Shown one piece after another: positions 50,372 through 60,300 of a stretch of 64,000 bases of DNA. A program made the position numbers and the translations under genes. Source of the stretch: Chitinophagaceae bacterium (GTDB lineage Bacteria; Bacteroidota; Bacteroidia; Chitinophagales; Chitinophagaceae); contig JADKAM010000001.1 of assembly GCA_016715365.1 (NCBI GenBank), positions 1,612,001 to 1,676,000 of the forward strand, read 5' to 3'. The notes below the pieces were generated by a model. It worked only from the letters and a program-made list of their open reading frames with translations. It made no database searches and was not told the origin of the DNA. The stretch's first letter is position 1; each line of letters starts with the position of its first letter.

Positions 50372-51790
50372 ATGAACCGCAAAAAATTCATTCAGCAAAC
50401 CTCGCTTGCCAGTGCAGGCATTTTAATGAGTAAGTATTCATTTGCAAAATGGAGTACTGATTTCCCGGTGGTAAGGGTGGCGGAAAACCAGCGAAAATTT
50501 AAAAGTCCGGCAGTTGAAAAACTGATCGCAGAAATAAAAAAGAATATTGACAATAAAGAAATTGCCTGGCTGTTTGAAAATTGTTTCCCCAATACTTTGG
50601 ATACCACCGTTGACTTTGAGATCATCAACGGCAAGCCCGATACTTTTGTTATTACCGGCGATATTGATGCCATGTGGCTAAGGGATTCATCAGCACAGGT
50701 ATGGCCCTACCTGCCATTGATGAAAGAAGATAAAAATCTACAGGAGCTGATAAAAGGGGTTATCAACCGGCAGGTAAAATGTATTTTAAAAGACCCATAC
50801 GCCAATGCGTTTTATAAAGATGAAACAAAGATCAGCGAGTGGAAAGATGATAAAACATTGATGTTGCCTGGTGTACATGAAAGGAAATGGGAGATTGATA
50901 GTTTGTGTTACCCGATCAGGCTGGCGCATGGATATTGGGAGGAAACCGGCGATACTTCTCCATTTGATGCAGACTGGAAAGAAGCGATGAAGCTTGTTGT
51001 AAAAACTTTTAAAGAACAACAACGGTTAGAAAATAACGGCCCTTATAAATTTGAACGAACCACCAGCTGGGCAACCGATGGTGTGCCATTGGGCGGATAT
51101 GGCTATCCAACAAAAAAGATCGGGTTGATACATTCTATGTTCAGGCCAAGTGATGATGCAACAATTTATCCGTTTCTTATTCCTTCTAATCTTTTTGCCA
51201 TAAACTCTTTACTGAACTTGAAAACTATTAATCATTTCAGTAAATTTGAGAACGAGTTTATTTCCCAAATTGATAAACTTGTTTTTTCAATTAGTGAAGC
51301 AGTAAATAATACGCTCAAAGATTCCAAATCAAATAATAAAAGCATAATACCTTACGAAGTTGATGGGTTTGGTAATTTTAGTGTGATGGATGATGCCAAT
51401 ATTCCAAGCGTACTTTCATTGCCTTACCTCGTAGGTATGAATGTATTATCCGAAAGCTATCATAACACCAGGAAAATATTATTAAGTGAAAACAACCCCT
51501 TCTTCTTCAAAGGCAAAGCAGCAGAGGGTATTGGCGGCCCACATGTAGGGATAGATTATATCTGGCCGCTGAGTATCATCATGCGTGGATTAACAAGCAC
51601 AGATGATAAAGAAATAAAAACCTGTTTAACCATGTTACAGAAAACGCATGGCAATACAGGTTTCATGCATGAGTCTTTTCATAAAGATGATGCCACCAAA
51701 TTTACCCGTAAATGGTTTGCCTGGGCCAATACCTTGTTTGGCGAATTTGTTTGGAAGGTTTATAAAGAACGTCCGCATTTATTAAACTAA
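50372..51790 (+). CDS. Glycoside hydrolase family 125 (exo-alpha-1,6-mannosidase)
   Basis: This 472-residue enzyme removes terminal alpha-1,6-linked mannose. The N-terminus MNRKKFIQQTSLASAGILMSKYSFA looks like an export signal, possibly Tat type. The GH125 pattern includes FVITGDIDAMWLRDSSAQVWPYLPL with a catalytic acid Asp/Glu, YPIRLAHGYWEETGD, FRPSDDATIYPFLIPSNLFA, and GGPHVGIDYIWPLSIIMRG and GFMHESFHKDD. It starts a short run with an SGNH hydrolase (10-nt gap), suggesting polysaccharide or glycoprotein degradation. No polysaccharide utilisation locus (SusC/SusD) is present. Confidence 0.88.
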   Translation: MNRKKFIQQTSLASAGILMSKYSFAKWSTDFPVVRVAENQRKFKSPAVEKLIAEIKKNIDNKEIAWLFENCFPNTLDTTVDFEIINGKPDTFVITGDIDAMWLRDSSAQVWPYLPLMKEDKNLQELIKGVINRQVKCILKDPYANAFYKDETKISEWKDDKTLMLPGVHERKWEIDSLCYPIRLAHGYWEETGDTSPFDADWKEAMKLVVKTFKEQQRLENNGPYKFERTTSWATDGVPLGGYGYPTKKIGLIHSMFRPSDDATIYPFLIPSNLFAINSLLNLKTINHFSKFENEFISQIDKLVFSISEAVNNTLKDSKSNNKSIIPYEVDGFGNFSVMDDANIPSVLSLPYLVGMNVLSESYHNTRKILLSENNPFFFKGKAAEGIGGPHVGIDYIWPLSIIMRGLTSTDDKEIKTCLTMLQKTHGNTGFMHESFHKDDATKFTRKWFAWANTLFGEFVWKVYKERPHLLN

Positions 51791-51800
51791 AATTTAGAGG

Positions 51801-52469
51801 ATGAAAATTTCATTGATCGCTTTGTTATTTTGTGCAATCACTGCTTTTGTACCAGCAAATAAAAAGAAACGTGTGGTGTTTTTTGGCGACTCTATTACGG
51901 CTGCCGGTGCAAAACCCGGTGGTTATATTTTAAAACTGGATTCGATGCTTGCGTTGCAGGGCAAAGCCGAACAATATGAACTGGTTGGTGCCGGCGTAAG
52001 CGGTAATAAAGTTTATGACCTGTATTTACGTATGGAAGAAGATGTACTGGCCAAAGAACCGGATATTGTGGTTATCTATATCGGCGTAAATGATGTCTGG
52101 CACAAACGTACTTCGGGCACCGGTACCGATCCCGATAAATTTGAAAAATTTTACCAGGCTATCATCAATAAACTGAAAGCAAAAAATATTACCGTCATTC
52201 TTTGTACGCCGGCAACAATAGGAGAGAAGATGGACTTCAGTAACCCGCTGGATGGTGATTTGAATGAGTACAGTAAGATCATCCGAAATATTGCACAGAA
52301 GAATAGCCTTTCTGTTGTTGATCTGAGAAAATCTTTCCTGGACTATGACCTTAAAAATAATACAGAAAATAAAGACAAAGGAGTACTTACATCTGACGGC
52401 GTACATCTGAATGCAAAAGGTAACCAGTTTGTTGCAGATGAAATGTGGAAAGTGATACAGGCATTCTAA
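51801..52469 (+). CDS. Exported SGNH/GDSL hydrolase
   Basis: This 222-residue esterase-fold protein has a signal peptide (about 1-18). Block I is VVFFGDSITAAG (Ser), block II includes GVSGN (Gly), block III is YIGVNDVW (Asn) and block V is SDGVHLNAKG with the catalytic Asp-x-x-His. It could deacetylate carbohydrates, fitting the upstream mannosidase, or act as a lipase or thioesterase. It lies 10 nt after GH125, so the pair is probably co-transcribed. A weak terminator follows. Confidence 0.88.
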   Translation: MKISLIALLFCAITAFVPANKKKRVVFFGDSITAAGAKPGGYILKLDSMLALQGKAEQYELVGAGVSGNKVYDLYLRMEEDVLAKEPDIVVIYIGVNDVWHKRTSGTGTDPDKFEKFYQAIINKLKAKNITVILCTPATIGEKMDFSNPLDGDLNEYSKIIRNIAQKNSLSVVDLRKSFLDYDLKNNTENKDKGVLTSDGVHLNAKGNQFVADEMWKVIQAF

Positions 52470-52499
52470 CATAGATAATCGTTTAACAAAACATTATAC

Positions 52500-52522
52500 A
52501 TCTCCGGCTGCGGGGATTTTTG
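52500..52522 (+). terminator. Weak terminator after the SGNH hydrolase
   Basis: ATCTCC (52500-52505) pairs with GGGGAT (52512-52517), with one G-T pair, then a T-run. Confidence 0.55.
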
Positions 52523-52628
52523 TTTTGTACAAAAAGATATTAACTTGATACACCGTTCTCTCTGACTGCTGCAAACTTTACATCCAATCCCTTATTTATT
52601 CTTTTTTAATTATTTAAACTTACTAATT

Positions 52629-54560
52629 ATGATGAAATTAAGGCGTAGACAATTGTTTGTATTACTGGCATTACTGGCCTTGCTTTTTTCGGCATGTGGC
52701 ACCAGGCCGGAAGAAAAAGCTCCCAAGATTGCAGTGGAAGAATTTTTTAAGAACCCCGAAAAATTCAGCTGGCGTATTTCACCCGATGGAGAGTATGCTT
52801 CTTACCTGAGTCCACACAACGGGCACACCAACGTATTTGTACAAAAAATATCCGATAGCGTTGGCGTTCCTGTAACCAATGATACAGTAAGAAATATTTA
52901 CCGCTATCAATGGAAAGGCAATCGTATTGTTTACCTGCAGGATGTGGGTGGCGATGAAAATTTTCAAATGTTTTCTGTAGCTGCTGATGGAAAAGACCTG
53001 AAAGCATTAACCCCGTTTCCAAAAGTAAGAACCGAAATTTTTGATGACTGGCGGGATATTGCCGGCAAAGAAAAAGAAATGATGATCGGACTCAATAAAA
53101 GAGATAACAGGTTCTTCGATCCTTACAGCATCAATATTGAAACCGGTGAACTGAAAGTTTTATTTGAGAATGATAAAAATTACGACAGCTGGTTTACTGA
53201 TCATACCGGTGTAATACGTATTGCTTCAAAAACCGATGGCGTTAATACAACCTATTACCAGCGTACAACAGAAGCTGCTCCTTTTGATTCGTTTCTTACT
53301 ACTACGTATAAAGATCAGTTCGCCATACAGTTCTTTACTTTCGATAATAAGAATATTTATGTATCCAGTAATATCGGCAGAGATAAAACTTCGATTGTTG
53401 AGTACGACCTGGCTGCAAAAAAAGAAGTGAAAGAAATTTATGCCAATGCTGAGTACGATGTGGATGGATTGAGCTATTCTGAGAAACGTAAAGTGCTTAC
53501 CCATGCTTCATTCACTTCCTGGAAAAGAGAAAACCATTTTTTAGATGCTGAAACCGAAGCTGAGTATAAAAAAATGCAGGATAAATTTAAAGGCTACGAA
53601 ATTGGTATTTACGGTAATAACAATGCCGAAGATAAATTTGTGGTGTGGACAGGCAATGATAAAGTAGCCGCCAGGTATTATTTCTATGATAAAAAAACCG
53701 GCGATACGAAATTTCTTGCTGATGCTTTCCCATGGCTGAAGGAAGAGCATATGGCAACCATGAAACCTGTTGAATACAAATCAAGAGATGGATTAACCAT
53801 TCACGGTTATCTTACTTTGCCCAAAGGTTATGAGGCGAAAAATTTGCCGGTAGTTATTAATCCGCATGGCGGCCCCTGGGCAAGAGACGACTGGGGTTTT
53901 AATAACGAAGCACAAATGTTTGCCAACCGTGGTTATGCAGTTTTGCAAATGAATTTTCGTGGCTCAACCGGTTACGGAAAAGAATTTTGGTTAAAGAGCC
54001 AGAAGCAATGGGGCAAAACCATGCAGGATGATATCACCGATGGTGTGCAATGGTTAATTAAAGAAGGTATTGCCGATCCAAAACGTGTGGCTATTTATGG
54101 CGGCAGCTATGGCGGCTACGCAACACTGGCAGGCGTTACCTACACCCCTGATCTGTATGCCTGTGCAGTAGATTATGTGGGTGTAGCAAACATGTTCACC
54201 TTTATGAAAACCATACCGCCTTATTGGGAACCTTACAAAGCCATGTTTTATGAAATGGTAGGCGACCCGGTAAAAGATAGCGCCTTGCTGGCTGCAGCCT
54301 CACCGGTTTTACATGCAGGTAATATTAAAACGCCATTGTTTGTTGCACAGGGCGCAAACGATCCACGTGTTAATAAAGCAGAAAGTGATCAGATGGTGGA
54401 AGCGCTAAAGAAAAGGGGAGTAGCGGTTGATTACATGGTTAAAAATGATGAGGGCCATGGCTTTGCCAATGAAAATAACCGGCTGGATTTTTACAAAGCA
54501 ATGGATAAATTCTTTGATAAATATCTTTCGGGTAAACCGGTTGAGGCTAAAAAGCAGTAA
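52629..54560 (+). CDS. S9-family serine peptidase (prolyl oligopeptidase/acylaminoacyl type), lipoprotein
   Basis: This 643-residue peptidase has a signal peptide with lipobox (LLFSAC, Cys about 23), so it is anchored in the envelope. An N-terminal beta-propeller (about 40-370) gates an alpha/beta-hydrolase domain. The catalytic triad is visible: Ser in YGGSYGGYATLAG (about 493), Asp in AQGANDPRV (about 577) and His in NDEGHGFANE (about 609). The RGSTGYGKEFW segment is typical. It probably trims peptides in the periplasm or at the surface. It is convergent with tyrS, sharing a long hairpin between them. Confidence 0.92.
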   Translation: MMKLRRRQLFVLLALLALLFSACGTRPEEKAPKIAVEEFFKNPEKFSWRISPDGEYASYLSPHNGHTNVFVQKISDSVGVPVTNDTVRNIYRYQWKGNRIVYLQDVGGDENFQMFSVAADGKDLKALTPFPKVRTEIFDDWRDIAGKEKEMMIGLNKRDNRFFDPYSINIETGELKVLFENDKNYDSWFTDHTGVIRIASKTDGVNTTYYQRTTEAAPFDSFLTTTYKDQFAIQFFTFDNKNIYVSSNIGRDKTSIVEYDLAAKKEVKEIYANAEYDVDGLSYSEKRKVLTHASFTSWKRENHFLDAETEAEYKKMQDKFKGYEIGIYGNNNAEDKFVVWTGNDKVAARYYFYDKKTGDTKFLADAFPWLKEEHMATMKPVEYKSRDGLTIHGYLTLPKGYEAKNLPVVINPHGGPWARDDWGFNNEAQMFANRGYAVLQMNFRGSTGYGKEFWLKSQKQWGKTMQDDITDGVQWLIKEGIADPKRVAIYGGSYGGYATLAGVTYTPDLYACAVDYVGVANMFTFMKTIPPYWEPYKAMFYEMVGDPVKDSALLAAASPVLHAGNIKTPLFVAQGANDPRVNKAESDQMVEALKKRGVAVDYMVKNDEGHGFANENNRLDFYKAMDKFFDKYLSGKPVEAKKQ

Positions 54561-54583
54561 AGTAAAAAGGTTAATAAAGTTGA

Positions 54584-54618
54584 TAAAGGTGACACCTCTC
54601 AAAGAGGTGTCACCTTTA
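54584..54618. terminator. 16-bp perfect hairpin between S9 peptidase and tyrS
   Basis: TAAAGGTGACACCTCT (54584-54599) pairs exactly with 54603-54618 around a 3-nt loop. There is no long T-run, but the position between convergent genes suggests bidirectional termination. Confidence 0.7.
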
Positions 54619-54621
54619 TGT

Positions 54622-55902
54622 TTAGGTAAGAAATACTAAAAAATAATTTCTTCTTCCTTTTTGTATAAGTATGTATTTGTTATGTAGCAATAAAGAACTG
54701 TCAACTTTCAAAGCAATATCTTCTACCTTTTTACGGTTAATACTTACACCACCGCCCTGCACCATTTTCCTTGCTTCGCCCTTGCTGGGGAAAATATTTG
54801 TCTCTGCTAAAAAAGAAACCACATCAATGCCAGCCTCAATCTTTTCTTTTGAAAAATCCGTTTTTACGATGCCGTCCATGCCTTCCAGGTCTTCTGCACT
54901 AAGGCTTTCAGCCGGTGCACTTTGGTTGGCAAATAATTTTTCAGTGGTTTCAATGGCTTTGTTGTATTCAGCTTCGCCATGTACAAAAATGGTTACTTCT
55001 TTGGCCAGTGTTTTTTGTAATACTCTTTTTGATGCATCTTTTTTTTGCTCAGCTATTAAATCAGTAATCGTTGGCTCATCCAAAAAAGTAAAAATTTTTA
55101 TCCATGTTTCGGCGTCGCTGTCATTGGCATTTAGCCAGAACTGGTAAAACTGGTAAGGTGTTGTCTTTTCTGCATCCAGCCAAATGTTTCCCTGTTCTGT
55201 TTTTCCAAATTTGCCGCCATCGGCTTTTTTTATCAGCGGGCAGGTAAAGGCAAAAGCTTCGCCGCCACATTTTCTTCTTATCAGTTCGGTGCCGGTTACA
55301 ATATTACCCCACTGGTCGCTGCCGCCCATTTGCAGTTTGCAGTTTTTGTTTTGGTACAACCAGTAAAAATCGTAGCCCTGTACCAACTGGTATGTAAATT
55401 CTGTAAAGCTCATGCCGGCTTCTCCTTCCAGTCTTTTCTTCACACTATCCTTCGCCATCATGTAATTAACGGTGATGAGTTTACCGGTATCCCGTATAAA
55501 ATCCAAAAACGAAATTTGTTTAAACCAATCAAAGTTATTGGCCATTTCGGCAGCATTCGGTTTGGCTTTATCAAAGTCTAAAAATTTTTCAAGCTGCGCT
55601 TTTACACCGGCTACATTTTTATTCAAAACATCTTCGCTCAATAGATTTCTTTCTTCGCTTTTGCCACTGGGATCACCAACCATGCCGGTGGCACCACCTA
55701 CCAGGGCAATGGGTTTATGCCCGGCTTTTTGTAAGTGTACCAGCAAAATAATGGGTACCAGGCTTCCAATATGCAGACTGTCGGCTGTGGGGTCAAAACC
55801 AATATAGGCCGTGGTCATTTCTTTGTCTAATTGCTCTTTTGTTCCGGGCATTATGTCCTGAATCATTCCTCTCCATTGTAATTCTGCTATTAATGGCTTC
55901 AT
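54622..55902 (-). CDS. tyrS: Tyrosyl-tRNA synthetase
   Basis: TyrS charges tRNA-Tyr. The 426-residue class I synthetase has HIGS (44-47, HIGH motif), the tyrosine-binding region TEFTYQLVQGYDFYWLYQ, GGSDQWGNIVTG, and KFGKT (about 230, in place of KMSKS). A C-terminal S4 RNA-binding domain covers the last 65 residues (AETNIFPSKGEARKMVQGGGVSINRKK). The length is standard. It is monocistronic. Confidence 0.97.
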   Translation of the reverse strand: MKPLIAELQWRGMIQDIMPGTKEQLDKEMTTAYIGFDPTADSLHIGSLVPIILLVHLQKAGHKPIALVGGATGMVGDPSGKSEERNLLSEDVLNKNVAGVKAQLEKFLDFDKAKPNAAEMANNFDWFKQISFLDFIRDTGKLITVNYMMAKDSVKKRLEGEAGMSFTEFTYQLVQGYDFYWLYQNKNCKLQMGGSDQWGNIVTGTELIRRKCGGEAFAFTCPLIKKADGGKFGKTEQGNIWLDAEKTTPYQFYQFWLNANDSDAETWIKIFTFLDEPTITDLIAEQKKDASKRVLQKTLAKEVTIFVHGEAEYNKAIETTEKLFANQSAPAESLSAEDLEGMDGIVKTDFSKEKIEAGIDVVSFLAETNIFPSKGEARKMVQGGGVSINRKKVEDIALKVDSSLLLHNKYILIQKGRRNYFLVFLT

Positions 55903-56262
55903 TTTATTCTAAAGATTATGGCTTTTTTTGAAATTGTAATTTCGGCAAAAGTGCTTATAAATATTGATAAAACATAAGATTCTCACTTATTAAAGCCGGT
56001 TTAGCACAAAAAAGAAGCCCGCAATTTAAAACCTGTTTATCTGCTTTCCACGTAGATGTACAGGCATCTTTTTTACCGAAACCGGTGTCTTTTAACTGGC
56101 AATTAAAAAAAGGACGAAATGCATAAAAAATATACGCCATGCGTAACCGAATTTGTACTAATAAGCTTAATTTTATATTAATATATACACACAATTTATC
56201 AAGTATTTTTACGTTATTGTTTTCGTCTACCTAATAAATTCAATAACCAACCTAATGTTATT
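55903..56262. other. 360-bp divergent intergenic region
   Basis: It lies between tyrS and the porV-like gene. It is A/T-rich near 56140-56260. The only frame (55955-56194, minus) is not coding-like. A near-match to the -7 box (TATTTTTA) lies around 56203; no repeat element is evident. Confidence 0.5.
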
Positions 56263-57372
56263 ATGAGATTTTACCCCAAAATACTACTCCTGCTGTTGCT
56301 TACTTTACCCCTATCTCTGTTTGCACAGTTACGAAAATATTCAAACGAATTTTTAAATATAGGCGCAGGTGCCAGAGGGCTTGCAATGGGAGGAGCCCAG
56401 GTAGCTTCTGCAAAAGATGCTACTGCTGGGTATTGGAATCCCGCCGGGTTAACAGGCATAAAGGAGAACGCAAATATTGGCCTTATGCATGCCGATTATT
56501 TTGGCGGAATTGCTAAATACGATTACCTATCAGCGGCCAAGCCCATACAGGATAATAAAAGAGCACTTGGTATTTCTATTTTAAGATTTGCTGTAGATGA
56601 TATTCCCAATACATTATTTTTAGTGGAACCAGATGGAAGGGTTAATTATGACAATATCCAGAGTTTTTCTACTGCCGATTATGCCTTCCTTTTGTCCTTT
56701 GCACAAAAAATAAAGGAAACAGAAAAAAAACAGATCAGTTTTGGCTTAAATGCAAAAGTGATTTACCGCAAGGTTGGCAAATTTGCATCGGCCTGGGGTT
56801 TTGGCCTGGATGCCGGTTTGCAAATGCATGGTGAAAGATGGAACCTGGGAATTGTGGCCCGTGATCTTACCACAACTTTTAATGCCTGGTCATTTACTTT
56901 TACTGAAAAAGAAAAAGAGATATTATACCTTACTAAAAATGATATTCCGGTAAAATCTACCGAACTGACAGCACCCCGTTTGATCATTGGTGGCGGATAC
57001 GATTTTAAACTGGGTAAATCATTGATCCTTTCTGCCGAAGCCAATGTGGATGTTACTTTTGACGGTAAAAGAAATACCGTATACAGCGGCAATACAATCA
57101 GTATTGATCCGCATATTGGTTTGGAAGCCAGTATCAGCAATGTGTTTTTTATAAGGGCGGGTATTACCAATTTTCAAAAAGGTACCCAGGATGGAGATAC
57201 GACCAATAAAAAACAAGTGTGGATTTATCAGCCAAGTGCAGGTGCAGGATTTAAGATCAGAAACATTATGATTGATTACGCATTTACAAATCTCGCTAAT
57301 CAGTCTAATCCATTATACACCCATATATTTTCATTGCGTTTTAATATTACCGGAAAAAAAGAAACTGAATAA
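56263..57372 (+). CDS. PorV/PorQ-family outer membrane protein of the type IX secretion system
   Basis: This 369-residue beta-barrel protein has a signal peptide (about 1-21, ending LFAQ). The N-terminus of the mature protein, YSNEFLNIGAGARGLAMGGAQVASAKDATAGYWNPAGLTGI, is the family signature. The remainder is alternating amphipathic strands ending in FSLRFNITG. PorV shuttles cargo from the translocon to the PorU sortase, and PorQ and PorP-like paralogues share the fold. The immediately downstream gene encodes a C25 peptidase of the PorU type, which supports a PorV role, as porU and porV are often neighbours. Assignment to PorV rather than PorQ is inferred. Confidence 0.82.
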   Translation: MRFYPKILLLLLLTLPLSLFAQLRKYSNEFLNIGAGARGLAMGGAQVASAKDATAGYWNPAGLTGIKENANIGLMHADYFGGIAKYDYLSAAKPIQDNKRALGISILRFAVDDIPNTLFLVEPDGRVNYDNIQSFSTADYAFLLSFAQKIKETEKKQISFGLNAKVIYRKVGKFASAWGFGLDAGLQMHGERWNLGIVARDLTTTFNAWSFTFTEKEKEILYLTKNDIPVKSTELTAPRLIIGGGYDFKLGKSLILSAEANVDVTFDGKRNTVYSGNTISIDPHIGLEASISNVFFIRAGITNFQKGTQDGDTTNKKQVWIYQPSAGAGFKIRNIMIDYAFTNLANQSNPLYTHIFSLRFNITGKKETE

Positions 57373-57392
57373 TAATTATTTACAAGATCTGT

Positions 57393-60300
57393 ATGAAAAA
57401 AATTCTATTAACACCAATAATTGTATTGCTGGCATTGGCTGGTTATTCTCAATTAAATAACAGCTGGATCGATTACAGCAAAACTTATTATAAGTTTAAA
57501 CTGGCAAAAGATAGCTTAACCCGCATTTACCAGCCTGTATTGGCGGCGGCAGGTTTGGGGTCGGTACCTGCTCAAAACTTTCAGCTATGGCGCAATGGTA
57601 AAGAAGTACGGATGTTTACATCTGTACCAACCGGTGTTTTAGGCAGTGGCGATTTTTTAGAGTTTTGGGGCGAAATGAATGATGGCAAACCCGATAAAGC
57701 ACTATACCGTAGCCCCGATATTCAAATGTGTGATAAATACAGCCTGGAGACAGATACAGCAACTTATTTTCTGACGGTAAATACAGCTGGCAGCAACCTC
57801 AGGTATTTGGCTACAGCAAATCCTACAGCCGGGAATGTACTACCTGCAGAACCTTACTTTATGCGCCGGATTGAGCAACATTACAAGAGTCAGATCAACA
57901 AGGGGTACGCTGCAGTTATTGGCGAGTATGTTTATTCCGCATCTTACGATGTAGGTGAAGGCTGGACAAGTGATAATATTGTCCCCTGCTGTGGATTGAC
58001 AAAAGTGATAGATAATATAAATAAATACACTGCCGGGCCACAGAACAATGTAACTTTTACAGTTACGGCAGTGGGTAATGCACTAAACCCCCGGGAACTG
58101 GTGTGCAAAATACAAGGAACCCAGGTTGGTGGATTGATGCCCATGCCTTATTTTAATCTTCGTAAAGACACCATCAGAAATCTGCCACTTTCTATTTTAA
58201 ACAGCCCAAGTTTTATTGGTGTAAATATTAATGGCAATTCAACACTGGCAACAGACCGTATTGCAGTAAGTTGCTTTTCTGTTACTTATCCTGCCACTTT
58301 TAATTTTAACAATGAAAAGAATTTTTATTTTGAATTAAAGGATAACACGTTAGGCAATTACCTGGTGATAACAAATTTTAATACAAATGGCGTTGCCCCG
58401 ATTTTATACGATTATAACGGAGGGAAAAGAATACTGGGAGATATAAGCGTTGCAGGGCAGGTAAGGTTTGTGCTGGCACCTTCAACGGATACATTAAGAA
58501 AATTTAATCTTATCAGTGGAGATGTTGCCAATTCGCAATCTGTAACAACTTTATCTTCAAAAACCTTTGTTAATTATGCCAATGCCGCTAACCAGGGTAA
58601 TTATATAATTATAAGTAACCCAATTCTTTACAATAATGGTTCCGGTGTAAATAATGTAGAATTATACCGCCAATACCGCAGTTCTTTAGCAGGCGGCAGC
58701 TTTAATGCAAAAGTTTACAACATTGATGAACTAAATGACCAGTTTGGGTTTGGTATTAAAAAACACCCATCGGCCTTACGTGATTTTATTATATATGCCA
58801 ATCAACAGTTTAATCCAGCTCCAAAATATGTATTTATTATTGGCCGTGGATTAAGTTATCTTGATTATACACTTAACCAGGCAAATCCACTTGCCGAGCA
58901 GTTAGATATGGTACAAACTTTTGGCTGGCCTGCATCTGATGTGTTGTTATCAAGTTTACCAGGCACAAGCTACCCTAGTGTTCCTATTGGCCGTTTAGGT
59001 GCTATAAACGGAACAGAAGTGGGGGTTTACCTCGACAAAATGAAGCAATACGAACAGGTTCAGCAATCACCGAGTCAAACCATTGAAGATAAAGGATGGA
59101 TGAAAAACATGTTGCATACCATTGGAGGATCAGACAGCCTGGAAAATGCACAGTTTAGTGTCTATATGAACGGCTATAAAGCAATCATTGAGGATACTTT
59201 ATTTGGAGCTCATGTTGAAACTTTTGCCAAAACTTCAGTTTCTACCATTGAGCAGCAACAGAGCCAGCGCATCAGTGAATTGTTTCAGGAAGGCCTTAGT
59301 TATGTAAAATATTTCGGTCACTCATCCGCTAATGAACTGTCCATTAATTTAAACTATCCCGAGAATTATCAAAATAACGGTAAGTATCCGTTCATGCATA
59401 TCAGCGGTTGTACGGTGGGTAATTTTTTTACTTTTAACGTTAACAGGCCTGTAAATTATTCTGGTATGTCCTTATCCGAAAAATATATTTTTCTTGATCA
59501 TAAAGGGAGTATTGGATTTTTTTAGGCAGTACGCATTTTGGTATTGCACCATTTCTGAATTTTTATAATGATAATTTTTACAATAAGATATCCAGGACCA
59601 TGTATGGCAATACAATCGGAAATCAGATAAAAGCCACTATGCAGGAGTTGGGTGGCAATCCTTCCAGCCTGGATTATTATACAAGGATACACCTGGAGGA
59701 AATTAACCTGCATGGTGATCCTGCTTTAAGGTTAAACAGTTTTGCCAAACCCGATTATGTAATTGAAGATCAGTTGGTGAAATTTATTCCGAATATTATT
59801 TCTGTTGCCGACAATAATTTTAATATAGACATTAAAATGATGAATATTGGCCGGGCAATAAGAGACTCAATGTGGGTTATGGTAAAACAAAAATTGCCTA
59901 ATGACAGCATAAAAATCCTTTACAAACAGTATGTTCCGGCAACGATGTTTAAAGACTCAATCTATCTCACAGTACCTATTAATCCATTAACCGACAAAGG
60001 GCTCAATAAATTAACAATAAGCCTTGATGACGGCAACGAAATAGATGAACTGTGGGAAACGAACAATGTGCTTAACAAAGATTTTTACATTTTCGAAGAT
60101 GAGTTACGTCCTATATCGCCTTACAATTACTCCATCATCAATCAGCAAAATATAACTTATTATGCCAGTACGGCTAACCCGTTAAACAGCAGCAGGCAAT
60201 ATGTTATGGAAGTTGATACAACCGAATTATTCAATTCGTCATTTAAAAAAACATACAATACCAGCGGTGTTGGCGGTGTAATAGAATTTAAACCTACAAA

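Noticed and set aside
55955..56194. 79-codon frame between tyrS and the porV-like gene
   Set aside because: Biased A/T translation without motif or promoter; treated as non-coding.
59510..59530. Programmed -1 frameshifting as the sole explanation for the broken C25 gene
   Set aside because: The T7 run would allow slippage, but the second break is not at a slippery site and no downstream pseudoknot is evident, so mutation or sequencing error is at least as likely.
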